Positions 1 through 10,381 of a stretch of 64,000 nucleotides of DNA are shown here, one piece after another; position 1 is the first letter of the stretch, and each line of letters starts with the position of its first letter. The stretch covers positions 64,237,885-64,301,884 of the forward strand of contig CM077161.1 of assembly GCA_039583875.1 (NCBI GenBank). Direction: 5' to 3'. The translations under genes were made by a program, and so were the position numbers. A model generated the notes under the pieces. That model saw nothing but the letters and a program-made list of their open reading frames with translations. It had not been told where the DNA came from and searched no databases. Source of the DNA: Platanthera guangdongensis (taxonomy: Eukaryota; Streptophyta; Magnoliopsida; Asparagales; Orchidaceae).

Positions 1-348
1 AGGTATGAGCCACCTGTACCTTTTGAGGACCCTGAAAACAATCCAGCTGCTTGGACTGCCAGGATGAAGGAATTAGCTGCACTGGATCAGATTAAGAAGG
101 CCAAAGAACAAGTATTAGATTCTTCCAACATCTTTATTATGTCTGAACAGAGACAAAAAGAATTAGAGAGATATGCTTCAAGTAGATTCTTTGATGCTGA
201 CAGATACATGGAATTACATCCTGCAGCTGTGGTTCCCAGGCCTTCAAAGCAAACATATTTGGGTGCAGCAGATGACACCAGGTCCAACAAGGAAGCCCTA
301 AATCCTAACAGAGAAATTAAAATGGTTAAAGGCAAAGAGAAGAAGTGA
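1..348 (+). pseudogene. SIRE-A third ORF, C-terminal fragment
   Basis: The reading frame is open from the first base and stops with TGA at 346-348, so only the last 115 codons are in view. The protein reads RYEPPVPFEDPENNPAAW at its start and carries YMELHPAAVVPR and ALNPNREI near its end. It closely matches the end of the third ORF of SIRE-C (36358-36750) and more distantly that of SIRE-D (62346-62800). No enzymatic motif is visible. The basic Lys/Glu-rich tail and the position just before the polypurine tract are the same in all three copies. The function is unknown; I infer a retrotransposon structural or accessory protein because the ORF is kept in more than one family. Confidence 0.75.
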
Positions 349-507
349 TATTGTAAGGTGACAATTTCTGGAATTTCTGATTATCTGGATGTTATATATA
401 TATCTCTGTGATGATTCTGCAATGTCTAGCTATTGTTTTTATGTTTTACTGATTGTATGATGTTATTTAAGTTTTTCCAAAGTCTGTAAATAGTAATCCT
501 AACCCAA
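349..507 (+). other. SIRE-A 3' untranslated spacer
   Basis: This is AT-rich sequence between the third ORF and the polypurine tract, homologous to 36751-36884 of SIRE-C. Bases 494-509 form the left arm of an inverted repeat whose right arm (541-556) lies in the LTR. Confidence 0.6.
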
Positions 508-519
508 ATAGGGGGAGAT
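508..519 (+). promoter_or_regulatory. SIRE-A polypurine tract
   Basis: The sequence ATAGGGGGAGAT lies directly before the LTR start TGTTGG. This is the standard position of the plus-strand primer of an LTR retrotransposon. SIRE-C has the same tract before its 3' LTR. Confidence 0.85.
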
Positions 520-882
520 TGTTGGAACACCCTATTACTAATTTGGGTCAGGATCACTATGTCTCTAGGAATCTTTGCTTGACCTTCTGTATAGCTTAAT
601 AGGTCAATTAGAATTGAGTCTAAGGGTTAGAAGTCTAGGTTTGGAAGCTGCCCTGAAGACCAAGATTCTCAGTCTGGAGACTAAGTCTGGTCGTCGAGCT
701 CAGCACGACGATTAGACTTAGTCTCCAGACTGAGAATCCTGGTCTTCAGGGCAGCTTCCAAACCTAGACTTCTAACCCTTAGACTCAATTCTAATTGACC
801 TATTAAGCTATACAGAAGGTCAAGCAAAGATTCCTAGAGACATAGTGACCCTGACCCAAATTAGTAATAGGGTGTTCCAACA
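520..882. repeat. Head-to-head inverted LTR heads (SIRE-A palindrome)
   Basis: A SIRE LTR begins at 520 (TGTTGGAACACC), runs about 180 bp, then turns back on itself and ends at 882 as GGTGTTCCAACA. The two arms differ at only about three positions. They share variants absent from the SIRE-C LTR, for example the segment near 571-600. The turning point lies in a quasi-palindrome, CGTCGAGCTCAGCACGACG. The LTR terminus at 882 abuts the SIRE-B integrase sequence exactly at its first base. The remaining 1.3 kb or more of a normal LTR is missing from both arms. Confidence 0.85.
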
Positions 883-1541
883 TAAGATTTCCCTCCTAGG
901 CTTTGTACTATGATGGGTCCAAAAAGATCCATGTGTAACAGATACAATATCCTAGGTGAATCAGTCTTATTAAGTGACTTAAAGCTGTTTTTAGTTTGCT
1001 TTCCTAATTGACAAGCCCTGTAGAGTCCTTCCTTCTTATAGGGGCCAGAAGGTAGTCCTCTCACAAGGTTGTCCTTGGATAGCCTAGCAATAGTTCTAAG
1101 CTTTAGGTGTCCTAGTCTCTTATGCCATAAAATATTTGGTCTACAAACAGAATTGAACAGACAAATATCTACATCTGTTAAAATAAAATCTACTAGATAG
1201 ATGTTACCTTTCCTTTTACCTGTCAACACAGTTGTGTTGTCCTCTAACTTGATTTTGCATAATGCTTTGCTGAAGGTCACCTTGTAGCCTTCGTCACACA
1301 GCTGACTGATGCTTATTAAGTTGTGCTTCAGTACTTCCACATAAGCTACCTTCTTGAATGTTACTGATCCAATCTGGACTGCACCATATCCTTTAGTCTG
1401 TCCAAAGTTTGAATCACCAAAGATAACTTTGGGTCCAAGCTTGGATCTAAAGGATGTGAGGTTGTCCTTGTTCCCTGTCATGTGCTTAGAGCACCCAGTA
1501 TCCAAGTACCATTGCTGGTTAGATGTTGGATAGGTCTTCAC
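883..1541 (-). pseudogene. SIRE-B protease / gag-pre-integrase / integrase start
   Basis: About 220 codons are kept. The aspartic protease active site reads LDTGCSKHMTG near residue 15, with DTG in place of the DSG of SIRE-C. A gag-pre-integrase domain follows, then an integrase zinc-binding region (HKRLGHLKLR with CQLGKQ further on) and the first catalytic Asp in HMDLFGP. The frame breaks at 883 where it meets a foreign LTR head, so the other catalytic residues are lost. The frame opens right after an in-frame TAG and lies +1 relative to gag. Confidence 0.8.
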
Positions 1542-1557
1542 CTAAACATAAAATAAT

Positions 1558-2443
1558 TCATTTGTTTTTGACCCAGTTTACCTTGGGCCTAGGTTGATAA
1601 CCTTTAAACTCTGAAATAAAAGACATCCGAGGTTGACTCTTATATCCTTCAGGATGATATCTCCTTGGAGGTATAATCCATTCAGTATAAGGGTTAAAGA
1701 TTTGGGATGAAGGACCCTTAGGATTGAATTTTGATTTGCTCTTGAAAGGCTTTCCAGAGCTCTGACCTCTGTTCGACGATTGTGGAGCTGCGTTCGATGA
1801 TCTTGGGTCAGATCGTCGAGCTCCGTTCGACGGTCGACTATTTCAGAGTTCAGGAACTTGAGATCGTCGACCTGAGTTCGACGATTTTGCCTGAGATCGT
1901 CGATCTGCGTTCGGCGATCTTCGATCTCCGTTCGACAATTTCTGCTCGGACTTGGTTTTCTTGGGCAGATCAGAATATTTTCTAGCTATCTCTACAACTC
2001 TCTTTCCTTTATCAGAAATGAATTTGATTGGAGTTGTTAGAACTATGGGTTGGCTGGATGAAGCACCCAAGCCCAGTGTACTATTAAATCTGGAGTTCAC
2101 TGTGCTTGTGATGTCCATCAGCTTGATGCTTCTCCCATTAAGGGATTCTTCAAGCTTCTTGGCCTCAGATAGCTCACTTTTCAGTGAAGCTATCTGCTCC
2201 CTACAACACTCAAACTCCTGAGAGAGTTTGAGGTTTTCTGACTTTAAAGTATTATGTTCAGATAAATGATTTCTGAGGGAGATAGTTTCTTTCTCAGATT
2301 TTAGCAGGTCTAAACATAATGTTTTAAATTCAGATTTAAAGTCCTCTGAGTTAAAATCAAATGAACTAATTACCTGATCTTCTTCAAGCTGAGTCTCTCA
2401 GTCTGACTCTGACTCTTCTTCATCTGAGTTATGTTGTGAGGCA
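1558..2443 (-). pseudogene. SIRE-B gag C-terminal linker
   Basis: This stretch matches the end of the SIRE-C gag ORF: an acidic Ser/Glu/Asp segment, a long Leu/Lys/Glu coiled-coil-like region, then an Arg/Ser-rich region (NADRRSQ, NSGRRSQ) encoded by short GTCGA palindromes. It has several stops and is out of frame with 2454-3575. It ends with TGA at 1558-1560, the same gag stop and spacing seen in SIRE-C. Confidence 0.65.
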
Positions 2444-2453
2444 TTGATTGTCA

Positions 2454-3575
2454 TCATCCAGAACTCTTTTTCTTCTGCATCACTTCATCATCACTGGAGC
2501 TGGATGAGGCTTCTGACTCCTCTTCAGTCTCACTCCAGGATTCAGCAACAAACCCCTTTCTTGTATGTTTGTTTTTGCTTGATGAGGGTTTGCCATTGCC
2601 ATTCCTCCTGGAGTCTTTCTCCTTTCTTCTTTCTTTCTTGTCCCTTCTATCCTTGTTTTTGTTTTCTGGACAGTCAGGAACTATGTGCCCTGGTTTCCTG
2701 CAACCAAAGCAAACAATCTCTTTATTATCAATTGACTTATCATATCTTGGCTTATCATGCTCCTTGTATGATCTCCTTCTGAAGTCCTTTCTGGCCATCT
2801 TGTAAAATCTTTTGGCCAACAGACTGAGCAGTTCATCATTGCCTGTGACTTTGTCTTCAGGCAGATCTTTAGTTGCCTTGAAGGCTATTGTTTTCTCTTT
2901 TCTTGTGGCTGGTGAGGCAGCCTTCTGTTCTTCTTCTCTATTCTTGATGAGTAGCTCATAAGATTTGAGCTTACCCAATAGAGCTTCTGTGGTGATATCA
3001 TTCAAACTTCTGGCATCCTTGATTGGCCAGATTCTTGAATCCCAAGTGCTAGGGAAGCACATTAGAATTTTGTCATTGAGTTCAGTTAGTGAGATCTCTT
3101 TATCCAATGTCCTGAGTTCACTGACTATTAGACTGAGCCTGTTGTACATGTCTCCCACTGACTCAGTTTCTCCCTTCTTGAAATTCTCATATTGAGATAT
3201 GAGGTGGGATCTCCTATCCTTTCTCTCATCAGCTGAGCCTGAGACTATTTCAGAGAGTTTGTCCCAAATTTCCTTTGCTGAATTGCACTCAGCCACCTTT
3301 TGAAAGATGTCATCAGACATTGTCTGGGCTAAGATGTTCATAGCCTTGGCATCAGCTACCTTCCATTTCTTGATGTCAGCATCTGTTCCTGATGGAGGTG
3401 GAACAATATTTGTACTTGAGTTCTCTGGAGGTCTTGGACACACTGTCAAAACAGAGTTAAAAATATCCTCGTCAATAGAATTCATGTATAATCTGATCCT
3501 TGCTTTCCAAAGTGCAAACTTGGATAGATTGCACACTGCAGGTCTAGTGCTAGCATAATCTTTGTTTTGGGCCAT
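2454..3575 (-). pseudogene. SIRE-B gag
   Basis: There are 373 codons from an ATG at 3575 that is shared with SIRE-C (MAQNKDYAS). An N-terminal Copia gag region contains LWKARIRLYM and a UBN2-type block with EIWDKL. A zinc knuckle CFGCRKPGHIVPDC (CX2CX4HX4C) lies near residue 290 and is followed by a Lys/Arg/Asp-rich tail. Gag forms the virus-like particle and binds the element RNA. A frameshift near 2454 separates it from its C-terminal linker. Confidence 0.85.
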
Positions 3576-3688
3576 GATTTGTGAAAATAAAATCTAATAC
3601 TAAACTCAAAAGAAAACAGATCTAACTAGGGATCTTTGGGTTCAGGTGTTAGTCTGTGCAACCACCAAGGTGTGGTATGTTTAACCAA

Positions 3689-3706
3689 CCTGGCTTTGAT
3701 ACCAAT
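3689..3706 (-). promoter_or_regulatory. SIRE-B primer binding site
   Basis: Read on the minus strand directly after the LTR end, the sequence is TTGGTATCAAAGCCAGG. It resembles the plant initiator methionine tRNA 3' end complement, with one change (AAAG for AGAG). Confidence 0.8.
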
Positions 3707-5226
3707 TGAAAGTGCAGCTAGATATGATATACTCTAGAGGGGGGTGAATAGAGTATATGGTGCTTGAAAACTTTTTACAGCAACTGTTGTAATGTGAGTG
3801 AGCAGGGAAGCAATTAATAAATCTAATCACAGAACTAAACTATTCATAAGCTAATCACAGAACAATCACAGCCAGAAACAAAAATAAAGACAAGCAAGCC
3901 AGAAGACACAAGGAAATATAGTGGTTCCCCTAAACTTGGGTACATCAACTCTTCTACCACCCTAGGTAGGAATCCACTGCAGGATGAGTTGATCAGGTGT
4001 CCTTGGAACCAATGAGCTTTTGATAAGGTGCTCAAAAACAAAATCAGATTTTTTGATCATGTGTCTTACCACCAATGAGCTTTTGACAAGGTGCTCAAAA
4101 ACCAAGCTTAAACTTTTGAAGGGAGTTTAAGAAAACCTTTGCAGAGATGGGGGTGAGAGAGTGATGGAAGTGTTCTCTTTCTCAAACAACTGAGAAGACT
4201 ATGTGGATTTGATGGTGTCAAAGCTCCCCCTGAGTCCTTGAGATCTTCAGGAAAAGAAGCTTTGCTGTAGGGTGATAGACCTTCAAAAGTTGATCTCCAG
4301 CAATAGATGATTTCAGCAACAACTGAAATGTTGGATGTCTGGAGTCTTGAAAGATGTTGGCCTTGAACACTTGAGACAAGAGAGATCTGAGGATTTCAGA
4401 AACTTTGATCTCCTTGGATGTGTGTTCTTGAGAATTCTTTGAGATAGAGAATATTTTGTTCTTGTTCTGAAGATTACTGATGTCTGTCTTTCTATCTGTC
4501 TGTGAGATTAAAAAATTCTTGTCTTTTATTCTCTGGTACTGAGTAGAAAAACATCCTCTGTCAAGAATAGCCGTTGTCCTGCATTAATTGCATCCTTAAT
4601 TGCAAAATGTCTTATGGAGGAAAGTCCATAGAAATATTCCTTGAAAATCCCTCGAAACTTGGTCCAGAAATAAATGAAAACGGCTAGAAAATCTTCTGAA
4701 TTAATTGCATAATAACTCCTTAACTGATCTGAATTTGAATCTTGATAAATCCTTGAAGTCATCAGAAAACGTCGAACTGAGCTCTACTAACGTCGAACTG
4801 AGCTCAGCGATATGGACTTATACTGCAACAAAATATCGTCGATCTGAGCTCAAAGATCGTCGAACTGAGATCAGAGATAGAGATCCAATACTGAGTCAAA
4901 GATCGTCGAACTGAGCTCACCGATCATTGAATGGAGTTCGACGATATGTGGAAGTTGAGCTCAGCGATCGTCGAATGGAGTTCGACGATCTGTCGAAGTT
5001 GAGCTAGACGATCGTCGATCGGAGTTCGACGAATTGTCGTGCTGAGCTCGACGATATGACTTAGTCTCAAGCTGAAAAATCTTGGTCTTGAGGGCAGCTT
5101 CCAAACTTAGACTTCTAACCCTTAGACTCAATTCTAATTGACCTTTAGAACTATACAGGAGGTCAAACATGGTTTCCTAGAGACATAGTGATCCTAACCC
5201 AAATTAGTAATAGGGTGTTCCAACAC
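3707..5226 (-). repeat. SIRE-B 5' LTR
   Basis: The LTR is 1520 bp, starts TGTTGGAACACC at 5226 and ends CTTTCA at 3707. It is homologous to the 1.6-kb SIRE-C LTRs. It holds an array of GTCGA/GAGCTC palindromes at about 4770-5063 and a near-perfect hairpin TTACAGCA-TGTTGTAA at 3776-3793 close to its end. The complete start and end define the 5' end of SIRE-B. Confidence 0.85.
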
Positions 5227-5387
5227 GCAGGTTCCTTAAAGACAGGTATTTTCATTCCTAAGTGGACATTCATGGGTTCTTTTGATGTTATAACGATGAC
5301 GCACACACATTTGCTCACCACACTTAAAACTAAATCGCCCATGAATTCATTTTAAGACTGACCTAAACCAGTAGTCTGATACCAAAT
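5227..5387 (-). other. Internal start of a second Tekay-like element, with PBS
   Basis: Directly after the TEK LTR end at 5388, the minus strand reads ATTTGGTATCAGACTACTGG, which looks like a methionine-tRNA primer binding site (about 5368-5386). A further 140 bp of leader-like sequence follows. A primer binding site after what should be a 3' LTR suggests an LTR-internal-LTR-internal arrangement. The rest of this internal region is cut off by SIRE-B. Confidence 0.5.
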
Positions 5388-6829
5388 TATAACACCCCCT
5401 ATCCGTCGCATAGCATAGAGCAGTAGGTTCGGCCGGGGCCCGACTCCATATACCACTGACAGACCGGGTGGTTACTTAATGAAAACTATCCAACCAATAA
5501 CCAACGTCCTACACAGAGTCATTCTAGCGGAAGCAATTATTAAAATTTGCAAATTAAAAAACCCAAATGAAAAGCATGAAAGTCCACTACAAAGACCAAC
5601 AAGAATGAAGTACAATAAACAAGTACACGGCCTTATGGCCTTACAATTATTAACTCAAATAAAATGTGTCTTCCATACCATGGCACGCAGGCCGGTCACA
5701 CATGAATATAACAAGTAAACACTCAAAATTTGGCCTTCGAGGGCCGGCTCAGCAACTTGGACTTTAGCCCGCTATTTACCGCTCGGCTCCGCAGTACCTG
5801 CAAGCAACAATAGTTAGACCCCCCTTTTTTGTATAATAACACTGGGGTATTAGGCCGAGAACCACCGCTTTGCGGTGACACCTTCACGCACGGGAAGGTC
5901 ATCACTACAAAATGTCGATCCTGCCGGCCAAATCGATCACAACTGTAGTAAAATAATAAAGGCAAGTCCACAGAAATCACATAAATAGTAAATAAACTCC
6001 ACGAAGGGAGTGTCCACATATGTAATAAAAGTACTAAAAACATGGCCTCATGCCCAGTACATCAAGTCCTCACTACGTATCTCTCATCGCGGAGGCAAAA
6101 CTAATATAACTACTAGTAATCAGGACTCACAGTCCCTGCCATCTGAACTCTGATACTAGACTGCCCGATCTTCAAGCATGCCAACCTCCGGGGCTGCTCC
6201 TCCATGCTGGGCTCCATGATCTGCTAAAATGATGTGGTTCGAAAACCGTTAGTCTAAAAGACTAAGCCCTATCATCCCTCGCCCCTTCCCCCATGGCTCC
6301 TAGGCACCGAGCGGGGAGTAGGAAAGGAGAGTACATGAAAGTGAAGAATAACAAATAAACAGATGGCGACGGAACTAATCTAGCAGTTTTATAGTATATA
6401 TGGCAGTAAATAAGGTATGAAAAGAATGAAAAGGAAAAGTAACCTTAACTTATATGAAGACACATAAGACAAGGGATCTTTTGCAGGGCTCCTATCGTAT
6501 AAAACATCTCATACCAATTTATACGATAGGGTGTCGGTTTTCTAGCTAGCATATATATATAATACTTAATAAACATCTTAACTTATAAGCACGCTCGCAC
6601 GAACTTATAAACCAAGGGGTCGCTCTGCAGTGCCTATTGTATAAAGCGTCCCATACTACTTATATAATAGGTGTCAGGTTATATGCAATGATTATGCTAT
6701 GAAATACAATTATACCATGATGTGAACATGCAAGTGCAACTCACCCACTCGACTCTATGTACACAGACCTTTAGTTCCCCCTTTCTGGAGCCGAACCTCC
6801 CAGGATACCTCTATAGTGGCAAACAGAAG
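5388..6829 (-). repeat. TEK long LTR, distal part
   Basis: The LTR ends on the minus strand with GGGGTGTTATA at 5388, an inverted match to TATAACATCCC at 21783. Bases 5830-6470 are roughly 90% identical to the end of the TEK 5' LTR (47616-48269), which gives the family assignment. The stretch 5390-5830 is missing from that 5' LTR. ATH interrupts the LTR at 6829/17514 with TSD AGAAG. Two tandem hairpins lie at 6491-6671. Confidence 0.65.
6491..6671. repeat. Two tandem hairpins with compensating changes
   Basis: Bases 6491-6503 (CCTATCGTATAAA) pair perfectly with 6518-6530. Bases 6633-6644 (CCTATTGTATAA) pair with 6660-6671 at 11 of 12 positions. The C-G pair at position 6 of the first stem is a T-A pair in the second. 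Flanking sequence (TTGCAG / CTGCAG) shows that the two are diverged repeats of one unit. Confidence 0.7.
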
Positions 6830-7965
6830 TGATATAAAATTATTAAGCGGAGAAGGGGTTATGCGCGGAGAAGACAAAGTTAAGGGAGGAGAAGGTGGAA
6901 GTGTAGTTGTGAGATGTTCTCCGATTCTATATTCGATGAAGGCAAGTATACCTTGTCGCATATAGTATAGGATATTAAGTTCAATATCAAGGTCGTATTA
7001 CCCGGGGCGAATTGAGTACTTCTACTTCAAGGAGTTACTATTATCTTATCAATTAAAAGTTGTTTTGGGGTTGCTTACTAAATTAGAGAAGTGAGAATGC
7101 TTTGCTTGCAATTTTGAGAAAAGCTAAATGATAATTAAGCGATAGTACTCGATCGAGAATCACCTCGGCTTAAGTTGATCAAAAGATGCAATAATAAACT
7201 TTTTTCAATTAAAAAGGCAAAAGACCTTGACCGCGGAGGTGCTAAAAGCAAGAACATGCTTCTCTCGAAGTCATGCCCATCTGAGTTTAGGAAGGTCTGA
7301 CCGAACTTTCGTCCGAATCGGAGGCCTAAAACCCGCTTTATGCTGCGAACCCCTCTATTGGATTTTACTCCAATCCGGGAGAATTGAACGTCTGCCTCTC
7401 TCGAGGGGTGCGAACAACTCCCTTTACTCTTGAGTGCTCATTTCAAACTTTCGACCTCTCGGCTAGCCCAGAATGAAGCAAAGGTGGAGAGTATATATAG
7501 ATGATATACCTCCAACCCGTAATAAATCAAGAGTAATTCAAGGCTAAAACCTAAAAAGGAAAGGTAGGATTCAAAGCATCATAACTTAATCACTCGAACC
7601 TCGGATCATCATGATCGAGTACAAGGAGGATTAGTTAATCATGGTGAGGTGGAAGAGGGGGGATGAGTAGTAAAGCATAAAGACACAAAGTAGTAAAGAG
7701 AAGAAAACAAGAGCACTTTTATTAAAATTAAGACGAGCTTACAACATGAAATTGAACGATATTACAAGTTCATGGAATTGAAATCCTATTCTGGCCCTAT
7801 CATTAGCAACTAAAGCATTAATAAAAGCTATTACAAAAGCTTAACTAACTAGGATTAAGGAAAATACAAAGCGAGAGAGCATAAAAGCATAAATGGAACA
7901 TTAAACAGAGGGGCAGAACCTCCCCCTCTCAGCCAAAAAGTGTCCTGAACCCTTGGGGAAGGGCT

Positions 7966-7975
7966 CAATTTATAG
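7966..7975 (-). promoter_or_regulatory. ATH 3' LTR TATA box
   Basis: CTATAAATTG lies on the minus strand about 570 bp into the LTR, just downstream of the GGGCGTG array. Transcription from here would proceed toward lower coordinates. Confidence 0.6.
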
Positions 7976-7995
7976 CTTTTTTTCGTTATGGGTCA

Positions 7996-8375
7996 CTCCC
8001 CCTGACACGCCCTGGTAGGGCGTGTACCTGGGGCGTTACACGGTCGGTGCGACGTTTTCGTGCTGAAATTAACTGCTGGAGTTGACGGGCGTGGTTGTTG
8101 AAGTACGTGCCCATATGTCATGCCCGGGTCGGGCGTGACCCGGTTAAGTGACACATTTTGTGTGACAGTGGAGCGGGAAAAACGAGCGCGCTGCGGCGAT
8201 TCCTCGGAACCTGGGGACACGCCTCTAGAACACGCCCGTGTCGGATGTGACACAGGCGTGACAGAGGGCGTGTACACTAAGTTTCCACGGAATGCAGTTT
8301 CGGACCAATTGCTTCATTCCTCTGGGTTACACGCCCTAGGTACACTCCCGGGTAGGGCGTGACCAGGGGGCGTGT
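7996..8375. repeat. GGGCGTG/CACGCCC motif array in ATH U3
   Basis: About nine exact copies of the 7-mer occur in either orientation, plus near copies, several arranged as facing pairs such as CACGCCC-TGGTA-GGGCGTG. The array ends just upstream of the TATA box. The other LTR carries the same array at 16960-17345 with about twelve exact copies. Confidence 0.75.
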
Positions 8376-8542
8376 CACAGCAAAATTCGGCTGAAAGCTG
8401 TGAAAACCTACAAAAAGCAGAAAAAACATATTAACGACAAAAATATATACAAAGGTGAATCAAAATAAGCACTTTACAAGACATGATTTGCTTTGAAACC
8501 CTGAAAATACCCTAATAAAATTGACTATAAACCATATTATCA

Positions 8543-10381
8543 AATTGCCCCAAGCTTAAGTTTTGCTTGTCCCCAAGCAAAGATATAAAAACTAGCTAAT
8601 CATAAAAAGTGACTAATTCAAAAAGTTTTAATCATGCTTACACAAGTACTATGCAAAATTCCAGGTAGGGAGAATGTAAAACGTAAATCTAAAACAATTA
8701 TTTTGGTATGGTTTAACTTTTATAAACTTTGCTTAACGAAAATAAATCATCCAGAATTTTTGACGAAACTCTTTAAATGAATTTAAGCAAGGCAATGAAA
8801 ATGAAAAAAACGTATTGAGTTGTTACTAGATCCAAGCAACGCATTATAATTATATCAATTAAATAACAAAAATCTAAGTTTAAATCCAGAACTAAAACTG
8901 ATTTACTTTTCTTCTTTTCGTAGCTGTTAAATAAGATTTAAAAAGGCGTGAATCAAAAGGACTTAATAGGACCGAAACGTTTGGTTTAGGATCATGAATA
9001 GGAGTGAAATTCAAAGATAAACATGGAGGCTTAAAATCACACTAAACCAAAACACAGAGTTTCAAAAAAAAATTTATTTTAAACAAAATATATATTTTTT
9101 GTTTCTTTTTCTTCTTTATTATTATTTATTTTTTTTCTTTTTTCAAAACAAAGGCCATAAAAATTTTTTCTTCCATGTTGAATTGGCCAAATAAAATCAA
9201 ACATTGCTTTCGAGTACACTTTTTTTTTCAATAATTGTTCCAAAGATAACACAAAATTTCCTAGCATGATTATAAAAATTTTTGAATGAAACTCAAAGAA
9301 ATTAGCGTGATTAGATAGGTAGGAATTTTGGCTTTGGTGAAAATTAAATGCTATGTGGAGTTATCAAATGAAATTGAAAAAAAGGCTCAAAATGGCTAAC
9401 TAGTGGTAAAAGATTTTAGGTTGGCAGGAAAGCTCAAACGTAAACAAAAACGGCCTAAATCATTTTCACGTTTTTTAAATTTATTTAAAACATAGATTTG
9501 AAAATTTTCAAAAAGCAAGTCCGAGATAATAAAAGAAGATTGATGAAATTATCTTGAAAATAAAAATAATATGTGACTTGGATCGTTCATATCTACTACG
9601 TTATTCAAAAGTTGTTCTTACAAAAATTATCTAAAAACGAAAAGGAAAATAGTGGATGATGAATTTTAGGGAAACTAAAGAAAATAAAGAACGGAAAACC
9701 ATAATAGAAATGCGCGTTTTAGAGAAATATTTCACCTTAACATGCTACTGTGAATTAGAAACACAGCATGACCAACATTTTACTTGTGAAATATGATTAA
9801 AAAAATGATTAGAGAAATTATAATTAACTATGTTGTTTATAAAAAGTTTTGAGAAAAACAAAACAAAAACATGGGGTACTATTGAAATACCAAAATGCAG
9901 CAATATAGTTTTTTTTGGAAAAGTAAAAGATATTTTCAAAAGGAAAAAAGAAGGAGGAAGTCCTCCCCCAAGCTTAAAATCTACATTGTCCGCAATGGAG
10001 AAGGAGGTTGGAGAACGAGAGAAAATTAAAGTACAGAAATGAAAGACAGAATTGAAAAACAGGTACTTCCCCAGTTTTAGTTTGCAGTGAAAGCTGAGTG
10101 ATGTCGCTCCTCCATGCTTGGGCTTTGAATCATCAGGAAAAGTCTTTTGTTGGACTTTATGATGGATTTAGCAGCATCAACGACGGTGATTTTAGAAGCC
10201 GCAACTTGTGGAGCCGTCCGGGGCAAAAAGTGTAAAATAAAGAAAACAGAAAAAAGAGTTGGGTTGCCTCCCAAGAGCGCACTTGGTTTATAAAGGTCGT
10301 TTGAGCTCGACCAAAAGAATATTGTCCAACAATAAGAAGTCTTAAATTATTACAGTCCAAATGAAGGAGAAACGAAATAGT
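8543..10381 (-). other. ATH 3' internal region without a readable ORF
   Basis: About 1.8 kb of AT-rich sequence lies between the integrase end and the 3' LTR. No env-like frame longer than about 70 codons with recognisable content is present. Next to the LTR (8543-8562) the minus strand reads TTAAGCTTGGGGC, the likely polypurine tract. A second copy, TTAAGCTTGGGGGAGGA, lies at about 9961-9978. Confidence 0.6.

Larger units (their letters stand above)
883..5226 (-). mobile_element. SIRE-B, truncated SIRE-like Copia element
   Basis: On the minus strand this holds a 5' LTR (5226 to 3707), a primer binding site, gag, a gag linker, protease and the first part of integrase, then stops abruptly at 883. 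Reverse transcriptase, RNase H and the third ORF are absent. The order protease-integrase and the WYLD(T/S)GCSKHMTG protease motif identify Copia. Similarity to SIRE-C runs through the whole segment. The 5' flank (5227-5231, CGCAG) should be one copy of its TSD; the other copy is not in the window. Confidence 0.85.
6830..8542 (-). repeat. ATH 3' LTR
   Basis: On the minus strand it starts TGATAATATGG at 8542 and ends TTTTATATCA at 6830. A TATA box (CTATAAATTG) lies at 7966-7975. Upstream of it, 7996-8375 is packed with about nine exact GGGCGTG/CACGCCC motifs. It is highly similar to the other LTR at 15800. Confidence 0.92.

Noticed and set aside
64..520. SIRE-A and SIRE-B read as one element with an ordinary 3' LTR.
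   Set aside because: They are on opposite strands, the LTR is only 180 bp long per arm, and SIRE-B has lost everything after the integrase start.
6755..7433. Possible host gene pieces in short frames near 6755-7433.
   Set aside because: They cross or lie inside the ATH LTR, and the same sequence recurs at 15800-16400.
8120..8362. Frames in the ATH LTR on both strands with matching copies at 16823-17306.
   Set aside because: They are formed by the GGGCGTG array and are not kept in frame between the two LTRs.
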